NCBI RefSeq assembly: GCF_018320785.1 | Contig: NC_054872.1 | Location: 22,340,769-22,404,768 of the forward strand | DNA length: 64,000 bases | Origin: Cheilinus undulatus | Lineage: Eukaryota; Chordata; Actinopteri; Labriformes; Labridae | Direction: 5' to 3' | In this document: positions 38,586 to 51,175 of the stretch, one piece after another | Position numbering within the stretch: the first letter of the stretch is position 1 | How the letters are laid out: every line of letters starts with the position of its first letter | Made by a program: the position numbers and the translations under genes | The notes under the pieces: model-generated | Told to the model about the DNA's origin: nothing | The model's database searches: none | Seen by the model: the letters and a program-made list of their open reading frames with translations, nothing else

Positions 38586-39981
38586 ACTGAAGAAAAAATA
38601 TAAATCAATAAAGTCTTAATATTGAAAAAAAGACTTCTGATAAATATTTTTATTTGTGGCACACTATTTATGTATTCTTGCTTTTATTGTTTGTGTGAGC
38701 TTTTTGTCTCTTATTCTTTTGTTCAGTTTTATAACGTACTTCCTGTATGGTTTCTTTTTATGTGATATTTCCCTTTATCTTGTTCCTTAATTTTTAAGTG
38801 TTTTATCTTTCAGATTTTATGGTATGACACTTAGAAAAATGTTGCACTTTCAATGAGATTCAAAAGTAACAATTTAGATAAGTATTGGAAAGGGTGGACT
38901 GAATGTTTCAACCCCCATAGAGAATATTTCAGAGAAAGCGCTTCAGTGGTTTATTCACTCTCCTTGTTCACAGCTACACATAAACTGTTTTGCTTTGAAG
39001 TTTGTAGTTCATCATTTGTATCTTCTTTGTCATCTCTGCTGTTACTTTGCTTCTTTTTCTGTTGTCTGGTTTTAAATTTTTCTAAGTGTATGCTTTTATT
39101 TCTTTATATGAGTTGATCTACTCAAATAAAAAGAAAATTATATAAACAACGAAATAAAGGAAAAAAATACATTTTCTGGTGTACCAGAATAGCATTTAGT
39201 GTTGCACTCATACAAGTATTGCCATTAAAGAATATCCTTTTTTCATTATGTTATCTAACTGAAAAGTGCGAAAATTTGTCACAGTAATAATGATCTTACA
39301 GGCACCTCTTTAAAGAGAATCCAGGCCTTTTCAAGATTAAGTGTATTTGTGTCAAACGTTGTACCTTAGACATGTCTGACATCATATGACGAGTCCAGAA
39401 TGGACTTTAAATTGACATACAACGTTAGCAGGAGGGTCAAGGTTACTGAACTGCAGGGAGGCTGAATGTTTTGCTGTGAGGAACAGATGGTATGCCGGGA
39501 TTAGACAGGTGACCTGCTCAGGACTTGGCTGAAGGTGCTGAGACTCCTCTGATGGCACACAGTGAAAAATAACAAGCTTCACCCATAATTTGACATTCAG
39601 TTCTCACCAATTGTGATCATTACAGGTCAAATGCATGGTTATGGTTTAAATATGTTACATTTCTGTTTCCCTGCATTCTTACTTAAGGGCTGATGTTAAG
39701 GAATATTTCTCATTTGTTAGGGCAGAGAAGCTTTTACAGAATCAGGACTCAAGCAATGCTAAAGCAAGTGATAAAATCCTGTTATGACTGATGCAAACTC
39801 TGCTCAAAGTGTGAAGATGTGTTTTTATGTCTGGATGCTTGGCTTAATTCTTTTTTGGAAATCCAGGCCTGTCTCTGTGGGAACGCAGCAGCCTGAGGTC
39901 AGATTAAAACAGGAAGGGGCCAGTTGGCCACGTGTGAGCCAGGTTGGAGTTACGGCTTAGAGAGAGATCAGGGCTAGAGGA

Positions 39982-39989
39982 TATATAAA
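39982..39989 (+). promoter_or_regulatory. ndrg1: TATA box of ndrg1
   Basis: TATATAAA lies about 185 bases upstream of the ndrg1 start codon. It would place the transcription start near 40013 and a 5' UTR of about 160 nt within the first coding exon. No other TATA element at a suitable distance was seen. Confidence 0.65.
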
Positions 39990-40172
39990 CCAGCTCAAAC
40001 ACAGAGACCGTCACTCACATAAAGCACTGCTGCTCTTAGGGACATTTCTTACAGCAAAAATAAGGAGGACAATATAATCTGCTTGAGGAGGACAAGGATC
40101 TACACGACACCACAAACGGGACATCTGCCCTGAATTTTCTGCATATCTGCACTTCTGCACATCTGATTAACC

Positions 40173-43100
40173 ATGGTTCTGGAGGACAACGAGTGTGACT
40201 CCGTCTTTGAGCCCCATATTACTGTGAGTATCCGATCACACAGAGCTTAGACTAAGCTTAAGGATAGATTCACTGTTTAAGGGTGCAAGTCTTCTGCAAA
40301 GACTTTTATGTTCTGCACTTGCATGAAAATTTAGAGCATCCTGTTTCACTTTACATCAGAAAAAGGTTGGTGCCTTGCATTTAAAAAGATTGTAGACTTG
40401 CAAAAGTACAAGCTTTGCAACACACACAAGCAAAAGCATACACAATAATGATCAAGTTTGTATGATTTCTTTCAGGAGGAGCATGTGGAGACTCAGTATG
40501 GGAATGTCCACTGCATCATGACCGGAACTCCAAGGGCAAACCGCCCTGTCATCCTGACCTTTCATGATGTCGGACTCAACCGTAAGTTTCAAGTCTTTGC
40601 ATCACAATAACATCGTTTGCAATGTTTATTTCCTGCACAATCATATCACAAATTGGGGAAACAAAATTCTGATTATTTACATGACATTTTTATCTTTGGA
40701 TATATTTCTGAATCCCTTATTTCGTATCTCTTTAAAAAATGTGTTTGTTCTTCACTTCAGCATGACATTCATGATTTTTTTCACTTTTCTTGCAGACAAG
40801 TCGTGTTTTGAAAAGCTCTTCAACCATGAGGACATGCATGAAATCATCAGACATTTGCCTGTTTGCCATGTGGAAGCACCTGGACAACATGAGAGAGCCA
40901 AGACTCTTCCAACCGCGTCAGTTCTTCACTACTTTACTTTACTACTCCCTATTTCTCTCTCTACCATCATTTACTGCCATTTTATACTAGGAGATTAGAG
41001 ATTATTAAGTGACCTGTTTCCCCTTGCGTTGACCCCTCAGGTATACCTATCCTTCCATGGACCAGCTGTCTGAGGCTCTGCCCGCTGTCCTCAAACACTT
41101 TGGGTAAGAGCAAACGCTTTTCAGCTGCCCTTTCATTAAATGTGGGGATGTTTTATTCACACAGTGTAGCGGGGGGTTTGTCTCAGTTTTGACCTTTTGA
41201 CTGTGGACTCTGCAGGCTGCGCAGTGTGATTGGACTGGGAGTTGGAGCAGGAGCTTACATCCTGGCAAGATTTGCTGTGAGTTCAAATCTTTTCTCTTAA
41301 TCCTGTTTAAACTCCATGAGACTCAGTGATAGAGCAAAAGTCAGCACCTACTTTTTAAAAATGTTAAGTGTAAATCTTAACTCTTTTTCAGCACAGATCT
41401 TCAAATACTACATGCTTAAATGTATACGTTAGTCAGATTTATGGCAAAGATATTGATCAGATCTTTTCACACATACACTATTTCCAAAAATTAAATGTAA
41501 CTCTTGATGCTAATCATAAAATCAAGTCTTGAAGCAGTCATTAGATCTTTAAAAGTGCCAAATATGGATTAGAAAAACAATTGTAAAAGTAAAGGATGTG
41601 ATCTGTTAGTCCACATAATAAATAAGAGAACTTTAGAAAAGCATGTTCATAAAAATGAGTTGTTAAAGTCATCACTAACTTTGTGTTGTTGCGTGCTTCT
41701 CTGCAGCTGAATCATCCAGATCTAGTGGATGGGCTGGTTTTGGTCAACATCAACCCCTCTGCTGAAGGCCTAATAGACAGTGTTGCATACAAGGTCAGTA
41801 TTGTGTGTTATATGTGGAATAAGATCAACACTTGTTTTAAAAACTGTTCAACTGTGTATTAATTGATTTGGGTTTACATTTGGTTTATTCTGATATCTAT
41901 TCTGTTTCTATTTGTCCTTAAATAGATTTGTTTTTTGCTAAATGCACATGTGTTTTTTTGTTATAGATTACTGAGTGGACCCACACGCTCCCAGACCAAG
42001 TCATTGCACACTTGTTTGGAAAGGTGAGTAATGATCGATTTGGCTTCTGAAACTATGACAACAAAAGAGGAAGCATGGATCTTTTAACTAATAAAATAAT
42101 AATACGACAACTAATATTTGGTTGATTAACATCAAAACTTATGTTTTAAAGGAGGAGATCCAGACCAACCATGACCTCATAGCCACATACCGTCACCACA
42201 TCACAGCAACAATGAACCAATCCAACGTGAGCCAGTTCTTCCGCTCCTACATCAGCCGCAATGCTCTGGAGGTGGAGAGGCCTGTTCCTGGGGGAAACAT
42301 CAACGTCAGGACCCTCAAGTTAGTACAACCACTGATCTATAGAGACAGAAAGCTTAACGTTGTGCTCTGTAGAGAAACATACCAGAACTGAGTATATACT
42401 ATACCTGGAGCTTCTCACATTTCCCTCCCATTGTGCTGAAAAATACTATATTCTGTTATCCGTTACAGTTCTATTCTTTGCTGCAGGCTGTGCAAACTCT
42501 GTTCTTTTTTTCACCTGGGTGTTTGTTGATCTACAGGTGCTCCACTCTGCTCATTGTAGGAGATAATTCTCCAGCAGTGGAGGCCGTGGTCGAATGCAAC
42601 TCCAAACTCAACCCCACCAAGACCACACTGCTCAAGGTAATAATACTGTCCTCAGGTGTATTGTTCTTACTGTGTGGACATTTTATTGCATTAGTTTTAA
42701 TTGGAACTTCAGATGGAAGTTAGGTATTCGCTGACACTGGTGCAGCAATTTTTTTTGATCATCATGCATGAATCATCATCATTCGTCTTTCTGTATCTAA
42801 TTATTGTAGGTTCACTTTTTCTTTTTGTGATGTATATTGCTGATTGCTATTACTCTCGACTGTGAGCCCTTAGGCTAACTAACTTCAACCCAATTGGGAA
42901 TCAATAAAGGCTTATCTTTTTTTATTTTAATCGTTTCTTATCTCCTCTTATCTTAACTTATCTCATCCAATCACATCTTGTCTTGCCATCATTGCAGCCT
43001 AAAGAAAGAAGTTTTTATGATAAATTCCACTAAAAACCAAAAATGTAACATCACGAAGGGAGAAGTCAGTTTCTATAGATCTTAAAAAACTGGCCAAAAA

Positions 43101-44092
43101 TAACTTAATGTCCTGTAAAAACATAGCTTTTATATCCTGACATAATTAAATTATCATGTCAAGATCTTGAAAAAACCCAAATTAAATTTTTTTTAAAGAT
43201 ATTTTTTAGTTTTTGATGGTAATAGATCAAGCCAGAATCATGGATGAAAGAGTTGGGGAGAAACATGCTGGAAAGGAGCCAAAGGCCAGATTTGAACCCA
43301 GCACCTCGGACACACAGTGCGCAACCTAAACCACCAGTTTATCTGCACCCTGGGAACAACACACATGAATAAATGTTTTTCTAGAGTTTCTGAGGATTTT
43401 TGTCAGATACCAACCTTGGTTCATTTCTTCCCTGGTTGTGGGACTTATCAGCCAGTTGCTTTACTGACTTAGCCAGCCAAATGTACTTGTTAACACAGGA
43501 ATAAAATAAAATGCATGTCCGCTTAGGGCTTCTGCTGGTTTTTCTCTGACATTTTCTCTTTGTTCTATAGATGTCAGACTGTGGTGGTCTCCCTCAAGTG
43601 GTCCAGGTAAGCTCTGACATTTTATTGATTGGAAATTATCTGCAGATTCTGCTCTCCTGATTGTTTGAGAAAATATTTGAATCATTTTGTGTCTCTTTCA
43701 CAGCCAGCAAAAGTGATAGAAGCCTTCAAGTATTTCATCCAGGGCATGGGATACTGTAAGTCGCAATTTTACATTAAATAAGACAATGACATCTCAGAGA
43801 TTTGAGTTTAAAATGAGAACGATTCAGCTGAAACAGCACAAACCTCCCTCTTGTCTCTCCAGTATCCAGTGCCAGTATGACCAGACTCCGATCGCGGACG
43901 ACCTCCAGCTCCAGCATCTCTTCCTTCGAAGGCTCTCGTAGCCGTGCACACACCAATGAACTGCGTGGAAGAACACATTCCCATGGGACCGAGGAGAAGC
44001 GGGGGCGCTCTCACACTGACGTGTCCATGGAGAGTATCTCCAACAGCAACATGGACCAGATCATCTCGAAGTCCACTGAGCTGGCATGTTAG
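40173..44092 (+). CDS. ndrg1: N-myc downstream-regulated gene 1 protein (NDRG1)
   Basis: Twelve coding exons: 40173-40223, 40476-40581, 40796-40916, 41041-41103, 41216-41276, 41707-41793, 41967-42023, 42152-42318, 42537-42636, 43571-43606, 43704-43755 and 43863-44092. They total 1131 nt, giving 376 residues plus stop (human 394). The product is an alpha/beta-hydrolase-fold protein without catalytic residues: the elbow reads [11 protein letters not shown], with no serine. NDRG motifs include [58 protein letters not shown] and [23 protein letters not shown]. The tail [11 protein letters not shown] leads to three R-x-R-x-x-S/T units that replace the three GTRSRSHTSE repeats of mammals, ending in -ELAC. 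NDRG1 is a cytosolic, hypoxia- and stress-induced SGK1 substrate involved in myelin and vesicle traffic. Whether this is the 1a or 1b fish paralogue is not decided. All introns are GT-AG. Confidence 0.95.
43180..43350 (-). repeat. SINE fragment in ndrg1 intron (antisense)
   Basis: On the minus strand the head reads CTGGTGGTTTAGGTTGCGCAC..., followed by a B-box-like GGGTTCAAATCTGGCC. This is a tRNA-type RNA polymerase III promoter layout. The tail includes CCTTTCCAGCATGTTTCTCC. The related repeat at 51885-52020 shares the tail wording. Confidence 0.6.
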
Positions 44093-44845
44093 AGTGCTCT
44101 CTAAGTCCCTAAATCTTGCGCACTTAAACCCATTTTACCTCATTATATGCACCCTGATAGATCCCTACTTCATTACTCCATCTTATCTCCTTCCTTATTA
44201 TATTTATTACGCCCTTTCATATGCACTAACTCTAGCTGACAAGTCACAGGTCTTGTAACTCCCTGTGACTTTGCTCTAGCCTTTTGTATCTCTTTTAATT
44301 CCCTCTATTTCTTCATCATTTCAACCATCCTGTTTCTACATTCTTATCTTCCATCCCCCTTTCCTTTATCTTACTGCCCCTTTCTTCTACCCAAACTTTT
44401 ATTTATTCTCTACCTCTTTATCTTCTTTTCTATGCTTGTCTTCTCTCCGTCTCATTTCTAGTCTTTGTCCTCTTCTTGTCTTTTTCCCTTTTTCTTTGCC
44501 CCTCCGACACTGATCCCTGTACCACAGATTCTGCTGCAGGCCTGAGACACTGAAAGAAAGAGCCATGTGTTAACAGTTCATGTGTGAATTCATGTATCAT
44601 GAGTAAAATATCTCCTAATGTAAAACATCAATATTGATAATTTTAGTTAATTTATTATTGATTATATGTTACCATAACAGTTGTGTATTAAACAGCAGGA
44701 ATGTATCTGACATATATTCTAGTCTGCTTTGAATTGGACTGTGTTTTATGAATTCATGTACTTATCTATGGGTCCTATCTGTACACAGATAGCTAATGTA
44801 AGTGTCTGTGCTTTAACTAAATAAACATTTTAATGAAAAATTTTC
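44093..44845 (+). other. ndrg1: ndrg1 3' UTR with AATAAA signal
   Basis: The stretch after the stop codon at 44090-44092 is pyrimidine-rich up to about 44520. AATAAA at 44820-44825 is the likely poly(A) signal, giving a 3' UTR of about 750 nt. Confidence 0.65.
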
Positions 44846-45124
44846 TTCTTGTTAGTCCTTATTCATAAAAAAATGAAAAGAACAACTTGACCTTTTGACA
44901 CTTCTAACTGCTGTTAGTGAAAAAAACCCTTTGATCTTGCCCTTTCACTTCAGGTAAAAAATGTTTGCCCCAAATAACAGAAATTATCAAGCTGTCTCAG
45001 CCAAAACATAAATATCACAGATAGTGTTGCTAAGTCTTTATATGATGGATTCCCATAGAAAACAAAAAGTGCTCCAGTTTCATTGCTTTGTTGCATTGCA
45101 TTGTTTCAGAAATATATCTTTAAA

Positions 45125-45400
45125 AAACAAAATAGAATATGACAACACCATGAGGTTTAGTACAATACTATAAGATGCAATGAAACAGAATACAATAGGA
45201 TACGATTATGATACAGTACAATATGATGCTACGCAATGTGATGAAATGCAACAAGAAGCAATGATTTATGGTACATTATGATATGATGCATTGGGATACG
45301 ATATGATGCAATGCCATGCGATGGGATACAACACAATACGATATGCTGCAACACAATGCAATGTGGTGTAATGCTATGCAATGTGATGCAGTGTGAACTG
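45125..45400. repeat. Degenerate GATAY/ATGCAATG array
   Basis: The tract runs agtacaatactataagatgcaatg..., then gatacgatatgatgcaatgcc. It is the fourth block of this sequence type in the window, in the same strand sense as 36600. Confidence 0.65.
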
Positions 45401-45846
45401 TGGCAGAGGATGGCTCAAAGCAGAACTTTTCCTCCAAACAAAGCAAAAATGCACAGAATAGAAGATGACATTGCAAATGCAAATGTATCTGTCAACTGAA
45501 ATAGAAAATATCATAAATTGTATGAATATCAAAAGTATAAAGATATAAAGCATGCTTTGACAAAAAAATCCAAATTGCTACATGATCTTATAACAGAGTT
45601 ATAAACTCCGTCTTTCCCTGATAAAATACTCAAGTCTCTGAATAAACTGTCAATGACAAAATGCACTACATACAATTTAAAATGTCTTTCTCTGAATAGG
45701 AAAGGTCCTTCTTTTGAATTCCTTTGCATTTTCTACTGAATATTTTGTTTTATTCAAAATCTATTGAGATTTTAACATTGAAAAGACATCCTTTGAGGTT
45801 ACGTTTGCTGAGGTACAGGAGCAGAAAAATAGAGAATGTGATTTTA

Positions 45847-45870
45847 CCCCCCCCCCCCCCCCCAAAAAAA
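45847..45870. repeat. poly(C)/poly(A) tract
   Basis: About 17 cytosines are followed by about 7 adenines. It resembles the tract at 38562. Confidence 0.8.
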
Positions 45871-47739
45871 GAGGAAAAACATTTGTGAGGGTAATCTCAA
45901 TTTTGGTTATGCAAAATGTATTTATCAGTATTGTTTCTTTTCTTTGATTTTATGTAGAACCTTCAACTGACTGCTGCTGTTGTAACAAGGCCTCCTCAGA
46001 CATCCTTAATAAAATGATGCCCTCTGGGTAATTTTGATAATAGACATGGTGTTTTCTCCTAAAATAATAAAATGATTAAATCATTCGGAGCTCTACAACG
46101 TTAATAAGGCATGTTGTTCTGTTAACCATTATGTACCTCTCCCACCTGTCCACTAGATGGAGCTCTTTAATCTCATCTGCTTTCTTTAGCTGTGTGAATA
46201 TCAGCTGTCACCCACCACTGGGTCAGCCTATGAGCCCAAAGAACATTTAAATCCCATAGTCAAAACACTGCCAAATGTTTTGGGTACTAAATTCAAATCA
46301 CATGGATGCAATCACAGAAAAAAGAAAAACCAATCATCCAGCACAGCATTATGGAGCGTTTTAATATCTCTTATGGTTTATATTTACCCTTGGCCTCTCC
46401 CAGACGGCTGGATTAAAGTGCAGTATAATAGTTTGTTTTTAATCCCTGATTTTATTCATCCCTGCACATTGTTCCTGACCTGCACACTCATACACATTAA
46501 CAGATTGCTGCCATCATTATTTTCTAGCCAGTCAAATTGATTTAACCTGTTTTGAGCATAAATTATTTGATAGAAGTGTGAATGTGATACGGCTAAAATA
46601 CATCTGTATCTCTACTTTTGAATAATTGTCTAAAGTTGGTGTAAAACATCAGTGTCTCTTGGCATTAGTTCTTCTCTATGCAGTAAAGCATAAGCTTGTA
46701 TGCCATCAGCAACTGGCTCATGGTTGATTTACATCCCCCCAATTACAATATTGGTGATTTCCTAACACAGATTCTTTTTATAGGTTGTTTTTCTAAAAGC
46801 TGCCTCAACTGCCATATTTGTTATTGATGGCCATAGATGTCATAATTTTTAATGCGCTCAGTGTCCCCAGTCCAAGTGCTACAATGGGCATCATTCTTCT
46901 GTGTGGATAAAAATATGTTGAATTATGTTGTGTGTCTGTATTTGTGTGTGTATGCATATCAACTGAGTGCATAAATGTGTTGGATATGTGTAGGTGGGAC
47001 TCTGAGTAGATTGATTGTTTTGGGATGTGACTGCATCACATTGTAGACACACACATCAGCATAACCGCAGTCATAAAAGTCACAACAATTTTTGTGTGCA
47101 TCTGTGTGTGTTTGTGTGTGCAAGATGCATTTTTCCAAAGCTGCTTTTGTTTGGCTTGCATTATGATGCTATGATGAATAATGTATAACAGAAATCTCTG
47201 AAGATTTCATTTCAACTGAGACATCAGCTCATATCACGACTGTGGGTTATTACGAACCTGCTGTTTATGTTATTTCACTGGGCTTTGGTCCATTATGCTG
47301 AAACATAAAAGAAAACAGAATCATTCACATTTACATCAGCTAGGCTAGACATTTATGTGTTGATGAATATGATGACAGCCCAGCCAACACAGCAACGAAC
47401 CAAAGTACGGCTGACAAAAGATGACAGCTACTTTATTTCAGCTTGAGTCAGAAACCAGTATTGCACAGTGGTGAACTGATTTAATTTATGGACATTTGTC
47501 CATCTTCACTAGTTTTATCTTTGTGGCAGGACAGCTTGTAGTTAGTTCACAAAATTTCTCTCAATTTCATCACAAGTGAGGGGGGAAAAAAATCACTCTA
47601 ATATAAGAATTATTGGTGATTTGACAACTCTGATTTCACCAGATGTGAATGTGTCTCGATTGTAGGGTTTGGGACACCTGAATCTGGATGGTTCAGTTAC
47701 TGGATAATCAGTATTCCTGGCCACCATTACACCATGAAG

Positions 47740-48720
47740 ACAAAAGTACTCAGAAAAAAATGTAATTGAAAAGTATGAGTCAGGGGATGGATACAAAAAA
47801 ATTCCAAGGTACTTAACATCCCCCAGAGCTCAGTTAAACCCATCATCAAGAAATGGAAGGAATATGGCACATGTGTAAATCTGCCTAGATCAGGTTGTCC
47901 TTGCAAACTGACTGACCCTGGAAGAAGGACACAAGGGAGAGGCCACCAAGACACCTATGACTACTCTGAAGGAGTTACAAGCTTCAGCAGCTGAGATGGG
48001 AGAGACTCTGCTTACAGCAACTGTTGCCCAGGTTCTTCACCAGTCAAAGCTTGACTGAGAGAGACAGCAGCAAATAGAAAGACACTGTTGAAGAAAACTC
48101 GTAATGAATCCCGACAAGAGTTTGCCAGAAGGTATGTGGGAGACTCCATGGTCAAGTGGATGAGACCAAAATGGTGCCTTATCCATTGGAAAAGAGTATG
48201 TTTGGCAGACACCAAACACTGCACATCACCACCAACCCACCATCCACACAGTAAAGTATGGTGGTGGCAGCACCATGCTGTAGGGATGCTTCGCAGCAGC
48301 CGGCCCTGGAAGGCTTGAAAAGGCAGAGGAGAAATGAATGCAGAAAAGAATAGGAAAATCCTGGAGGACAATCTTACTCAGTCTGCAAGAGAACTATGGT
48401 TTGGAAGAAGATTTATTTTCCAGCAAGATGAAGAAAAAAATTGCAGTGTCCAGATGTGCGAGCCTTATTGAGACCTATCCACACGGACTCAGCACAATGA
48501 TTGCAGCCAAAGGCGCATCTACTAAAAACTGACTTGAAGGGGGTGAATATTTATGCAGGCACTAATTTTACATTGCATATTTTTATTTAATTGACATAAC
48601 TTTGTGGAAGTTTGTTTTCACTTTTACAATTAAGAGGTTTTTTGTAAATTTTTGTCAAAATGCCAAATTATATTGACCATGATTGGTTTAAAAAAAATCA
48701 ATGAAAGGGTAAAACATCCA
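47740..48720 (+). mobile_element. Heavily degraded Tc1 element (plus sense)
   Basis: The DNA follows a Tc1 transposase on the plus strand: a VIEKYESGDGYKKIPRYL-like helix-turn-helix start near 47760, then gttaaacccatcatcaagaaatgg, then gatgagaccaaaatgg (the DETK region, about 48158), then gtatggtggtggcagcacc, and at the end ttgcagccaaaggcgcatctac leading into a gggggtgaatatttatgcaggca tail. Many frameshifts and stops. It is a dead copy of a different Tc1 family from the two others here. Confidence 0.75.
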
Positions 48721-49204
48721 AGGTCCATGAGTGATTGCTCTTCTCTCTGTTCAAGCATTAGAATTCATTTTAGCTGTTTTCATTACCACATACAAACTCC
48801 TAACAGGAGCTCTAAGGCTATTTATTAATCATGTTTTCTAAGCCTAGGTCTGTGTGAGCTTGAGTTATTGACCTTAGAATTTATGGGACTTAAATATGCT
48901 TAATTTGAAGCCAAAAGCATTGGAAATAAAAATACTTTGTTATTAAATTGTGTTGACTCTGTCACACAATCTAATATTGCTATTGTTCCCTAAAAACTAG
49001 CCTACTAATTAAAAGGACCTTAAACTCAAGAGATAAAATCAGTTTCACTGTCTCACAGTGTGAGGTATTATGTGTGGGGACACTGAAGTTGGCTGGCTTC
49101 ACACTCATACAATATATGATATATTCACCATCACCATATAACTCCATATCTCATGAATTGTGAAGAAGTATTGTTACATAAGGTCCATTAAGGAGACCAT
49201 TGCT

Positions 49205-49502
49205 ACAGTACCGGACACGTAGGACCCCTCTTCTCCTGTCAGTGAGCCCCGCCAGCTGCAGCCATGTTGGAAACGCTCAGGCAGCGGTTGTGCTAGCAGC
49301 TAGCGTCAGTGGACACCGACTACCGGGCACGGCGCTGTTGTGGACAAAAACAGACAAGGAGAGGGCTCATAACGGAGAGATACAGCCCCTGAACCGGTGG
49401 CTCTTATACCAGCGGTTATATAGAGGTGAAATTTAATCTCACGGGGTGGAAAAAAGACTGGTCACGGAGAGTTGCAGCGGACGGGCTCCTGGGCGAAAGC
49501 GG
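49205..49502 (+). other. Candidate first (non-coding) exon of a plus-strand gene
   Basis: This 300-bp island is clearly richer in G+C and CpG than its surroundings and ends in GTGAGT at 49503-49508, a strong donor. It contains gccATGTTGGAAACGC, a short frame MLETLRQRLC then stop, which would be an upstream ORF. The features fit a CpG-type promoter plus first exon of a gene whose coding exons are further right or outside the window. No protein match is claimed. Confidence 0.35.
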
Positions 49503-50445
49503 GTGAGTATTGATCCCTCCGGTGGGCGGATTAAATGGGAATAGCCCACCGTTAGCCGAGTTAGCTTAGCATTAAAGGGGGTAACACACACAGACAATGG
49601 GGTTAACGTCAAAGCAGTATGCGTGTGTTTGTTTTCAGGAGCGTGTGTCGTGATTTTAGATGAAATACCGTTCAGTCTGTGATAAGATATATTGGTCATT
49701 TTGACACCGTTAAGTCATTTGTATTCCTAACAGACAGACAGTGGTGCAGTGGCCGAAACCACCCCTCTGTGTTTCTCCGCTTAGGTGCAAAGGTCCAAGC
49801 CAAGGAGGTTTTCTGTCATACAGGACAACAACATAGTACAAAAAAACACTCGGAATTTCACGAATTTGAGTTGAATAGGTTGAGGCTTATTGTTGCAAGA
49901 GGCGGATTTTAAACAAAAGGAGGGCAGCTCTTTCTTAACCTGTGCGTCTCAAGTGTTTTGGGTTGCTCGCTGCCTTGTCAACCACAATAGTGAACACTTA
50001 TTGCTATGCTAGGCCGAGAAAGATGTATAAATATTTAAACCTGGAACAAAACCTGGATTTAGGACCTTCAGCGCGCACAGTGAGATTAGGTGTTTGTTGA
50101 AGGGGAAATGCCAAAATTCACAGAGCTGAATGGGCTATGTTGTGCAGCCTGGTGAGCAGCAGCCTTGTGGATGTGATTTGACAGTTTTCCTTATGGGGTT
50201 TGGGAGTCAAAGCTGCCCTGTCATGCCTCACACATTTCTGCCTTCCTGCTTTCTTCCCATCTTGTTTCCTGCTTTTATGTGACTGTTGCCCCTCATTATA
50301 TCCCCAAACACATCCCACTGCAGCCAGGCTGGAGGGTCAGGACCCCAGAGTGTAGCTTTCTTTTTATATTTTCACATGATTTGGACAAAAACATTGCTTT
50401 TAAATTGAATAATGGGTACTTTGGCACATATTGCATTTTACATAA

Positions 50446-50946
50446 TTAAAGCTCCTGTGAGGGTTTTTAGGGTTTGACTGACTGAAACAAATGGAGGAAA
50501 CATGTCTTTTTGTATTGATTCTTATGCAGGAAAATCATCCTCGCCAAGAGCCTAAAGTGAAAAGTTGGCACAAAAAACTGCAGATTGAATCAAGATTGGA
50601 CTGATAAATACATACTTCTCATATATACTCATAATAGCTGACAGGTGGATCTCTGTAACATTAACATTAAGATAGTCCTGATAAAACCCTTTCAATCTTG
50701 ATTGTTTTGGAGTTCCTTTGATAGCTGTAGGTATTTAGAGACAAAAGATGCCCTTAAAACCACAACACCTATTTTCCTCCACACATTTCTGAATGTGATA
50801 ATCTCTTTGAGGCTGGATAGGGAGCTTTGGGGGTCTTTGGGGGCCTCCAGTTGATGATTACTGGTATAATAGAATTTAGAGATACTACTTTGTCCACATG
50901 GGGCACTAAATCACCCCAAATCAAAAGTTCCTCACAGGAGCTTTAA
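50446..50946. mobile_element. MITE with TTAAAGCTCCTGTGAGG ends
   Basis: The left end TTAAAGCTCCTGTGAGG and right end CCTCACAGGAGCTTTAA are perfect inverted repeats about 500 bp apart. No gene lies inside. The ends are related to those of the MITE at 21179-21566. Confidence 0.75.
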
Positions 50947-51059
50947 ATAAGTGTCAGGAATAGGATCAGCTGTTAAGTCCCACAAACAAGTATGACAATA
51001 GACCAAGGTTCAAATCTCACTACTACCAAGAAATCCTCACAAACTCCAAAAAACATTTG

Positions 51060-51175
51060 TTTGTGTGTTATTTGCAGCAGGGTGCAGATTGACTAGTAGT
51101 TGAGGCATGTCCCATGTACACAAGCGATACAGGTTCAAGTCCAGCCTGTTGCTAACCTGACACGCCAGATGGATG
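51060..51175. repeat. tRNA-derived SINE-like fragment
   Basis: The tract at 51089-51160 (fragments gactagtagttgaggc and aggttcaagtccagcctg) contains an A-box-like and a B-box-like element at tRNA spacing. The repeat family is not assigned. Confidence 0.45.

Larger units (their letters stand above)
22961..39981. other. Intergenic stretch, no confirmed coding gene
   Basis: Reading frames here are short and unsupported. Contents that I can name are the Tc1 element at 24598, the LINE remnant at 30370, simple repeats, GATAY arrays at 36600 and 37740, and three minus-strand donor-like sites (29842, 30049, about 34551) that could belong to a non-coding transcript or further ptp4a3 leaders. Between about 26000 and 29800, and between 31600 and 34500, I see nothing beyond AT-rich unique DNA. 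Confidence 0.5.
44846..47735. other. Intergenic, no gene seen
   Basis: Downstream of ndrg1 the sequence is AT-rich and has no supported exon. Apart from the GATAY array, the poly(C) tract and a TG-rich stretch around 46920-47130, nothing could be named. Confidence 0.5.

Noticed and set aside
40564-40998. 144-residue reading frame overlapping ndrg1
   Set aside because: It contains the true exon 3 but runs on into both neighbouring introns. The spliced model keeps the NDRG1 alignment.
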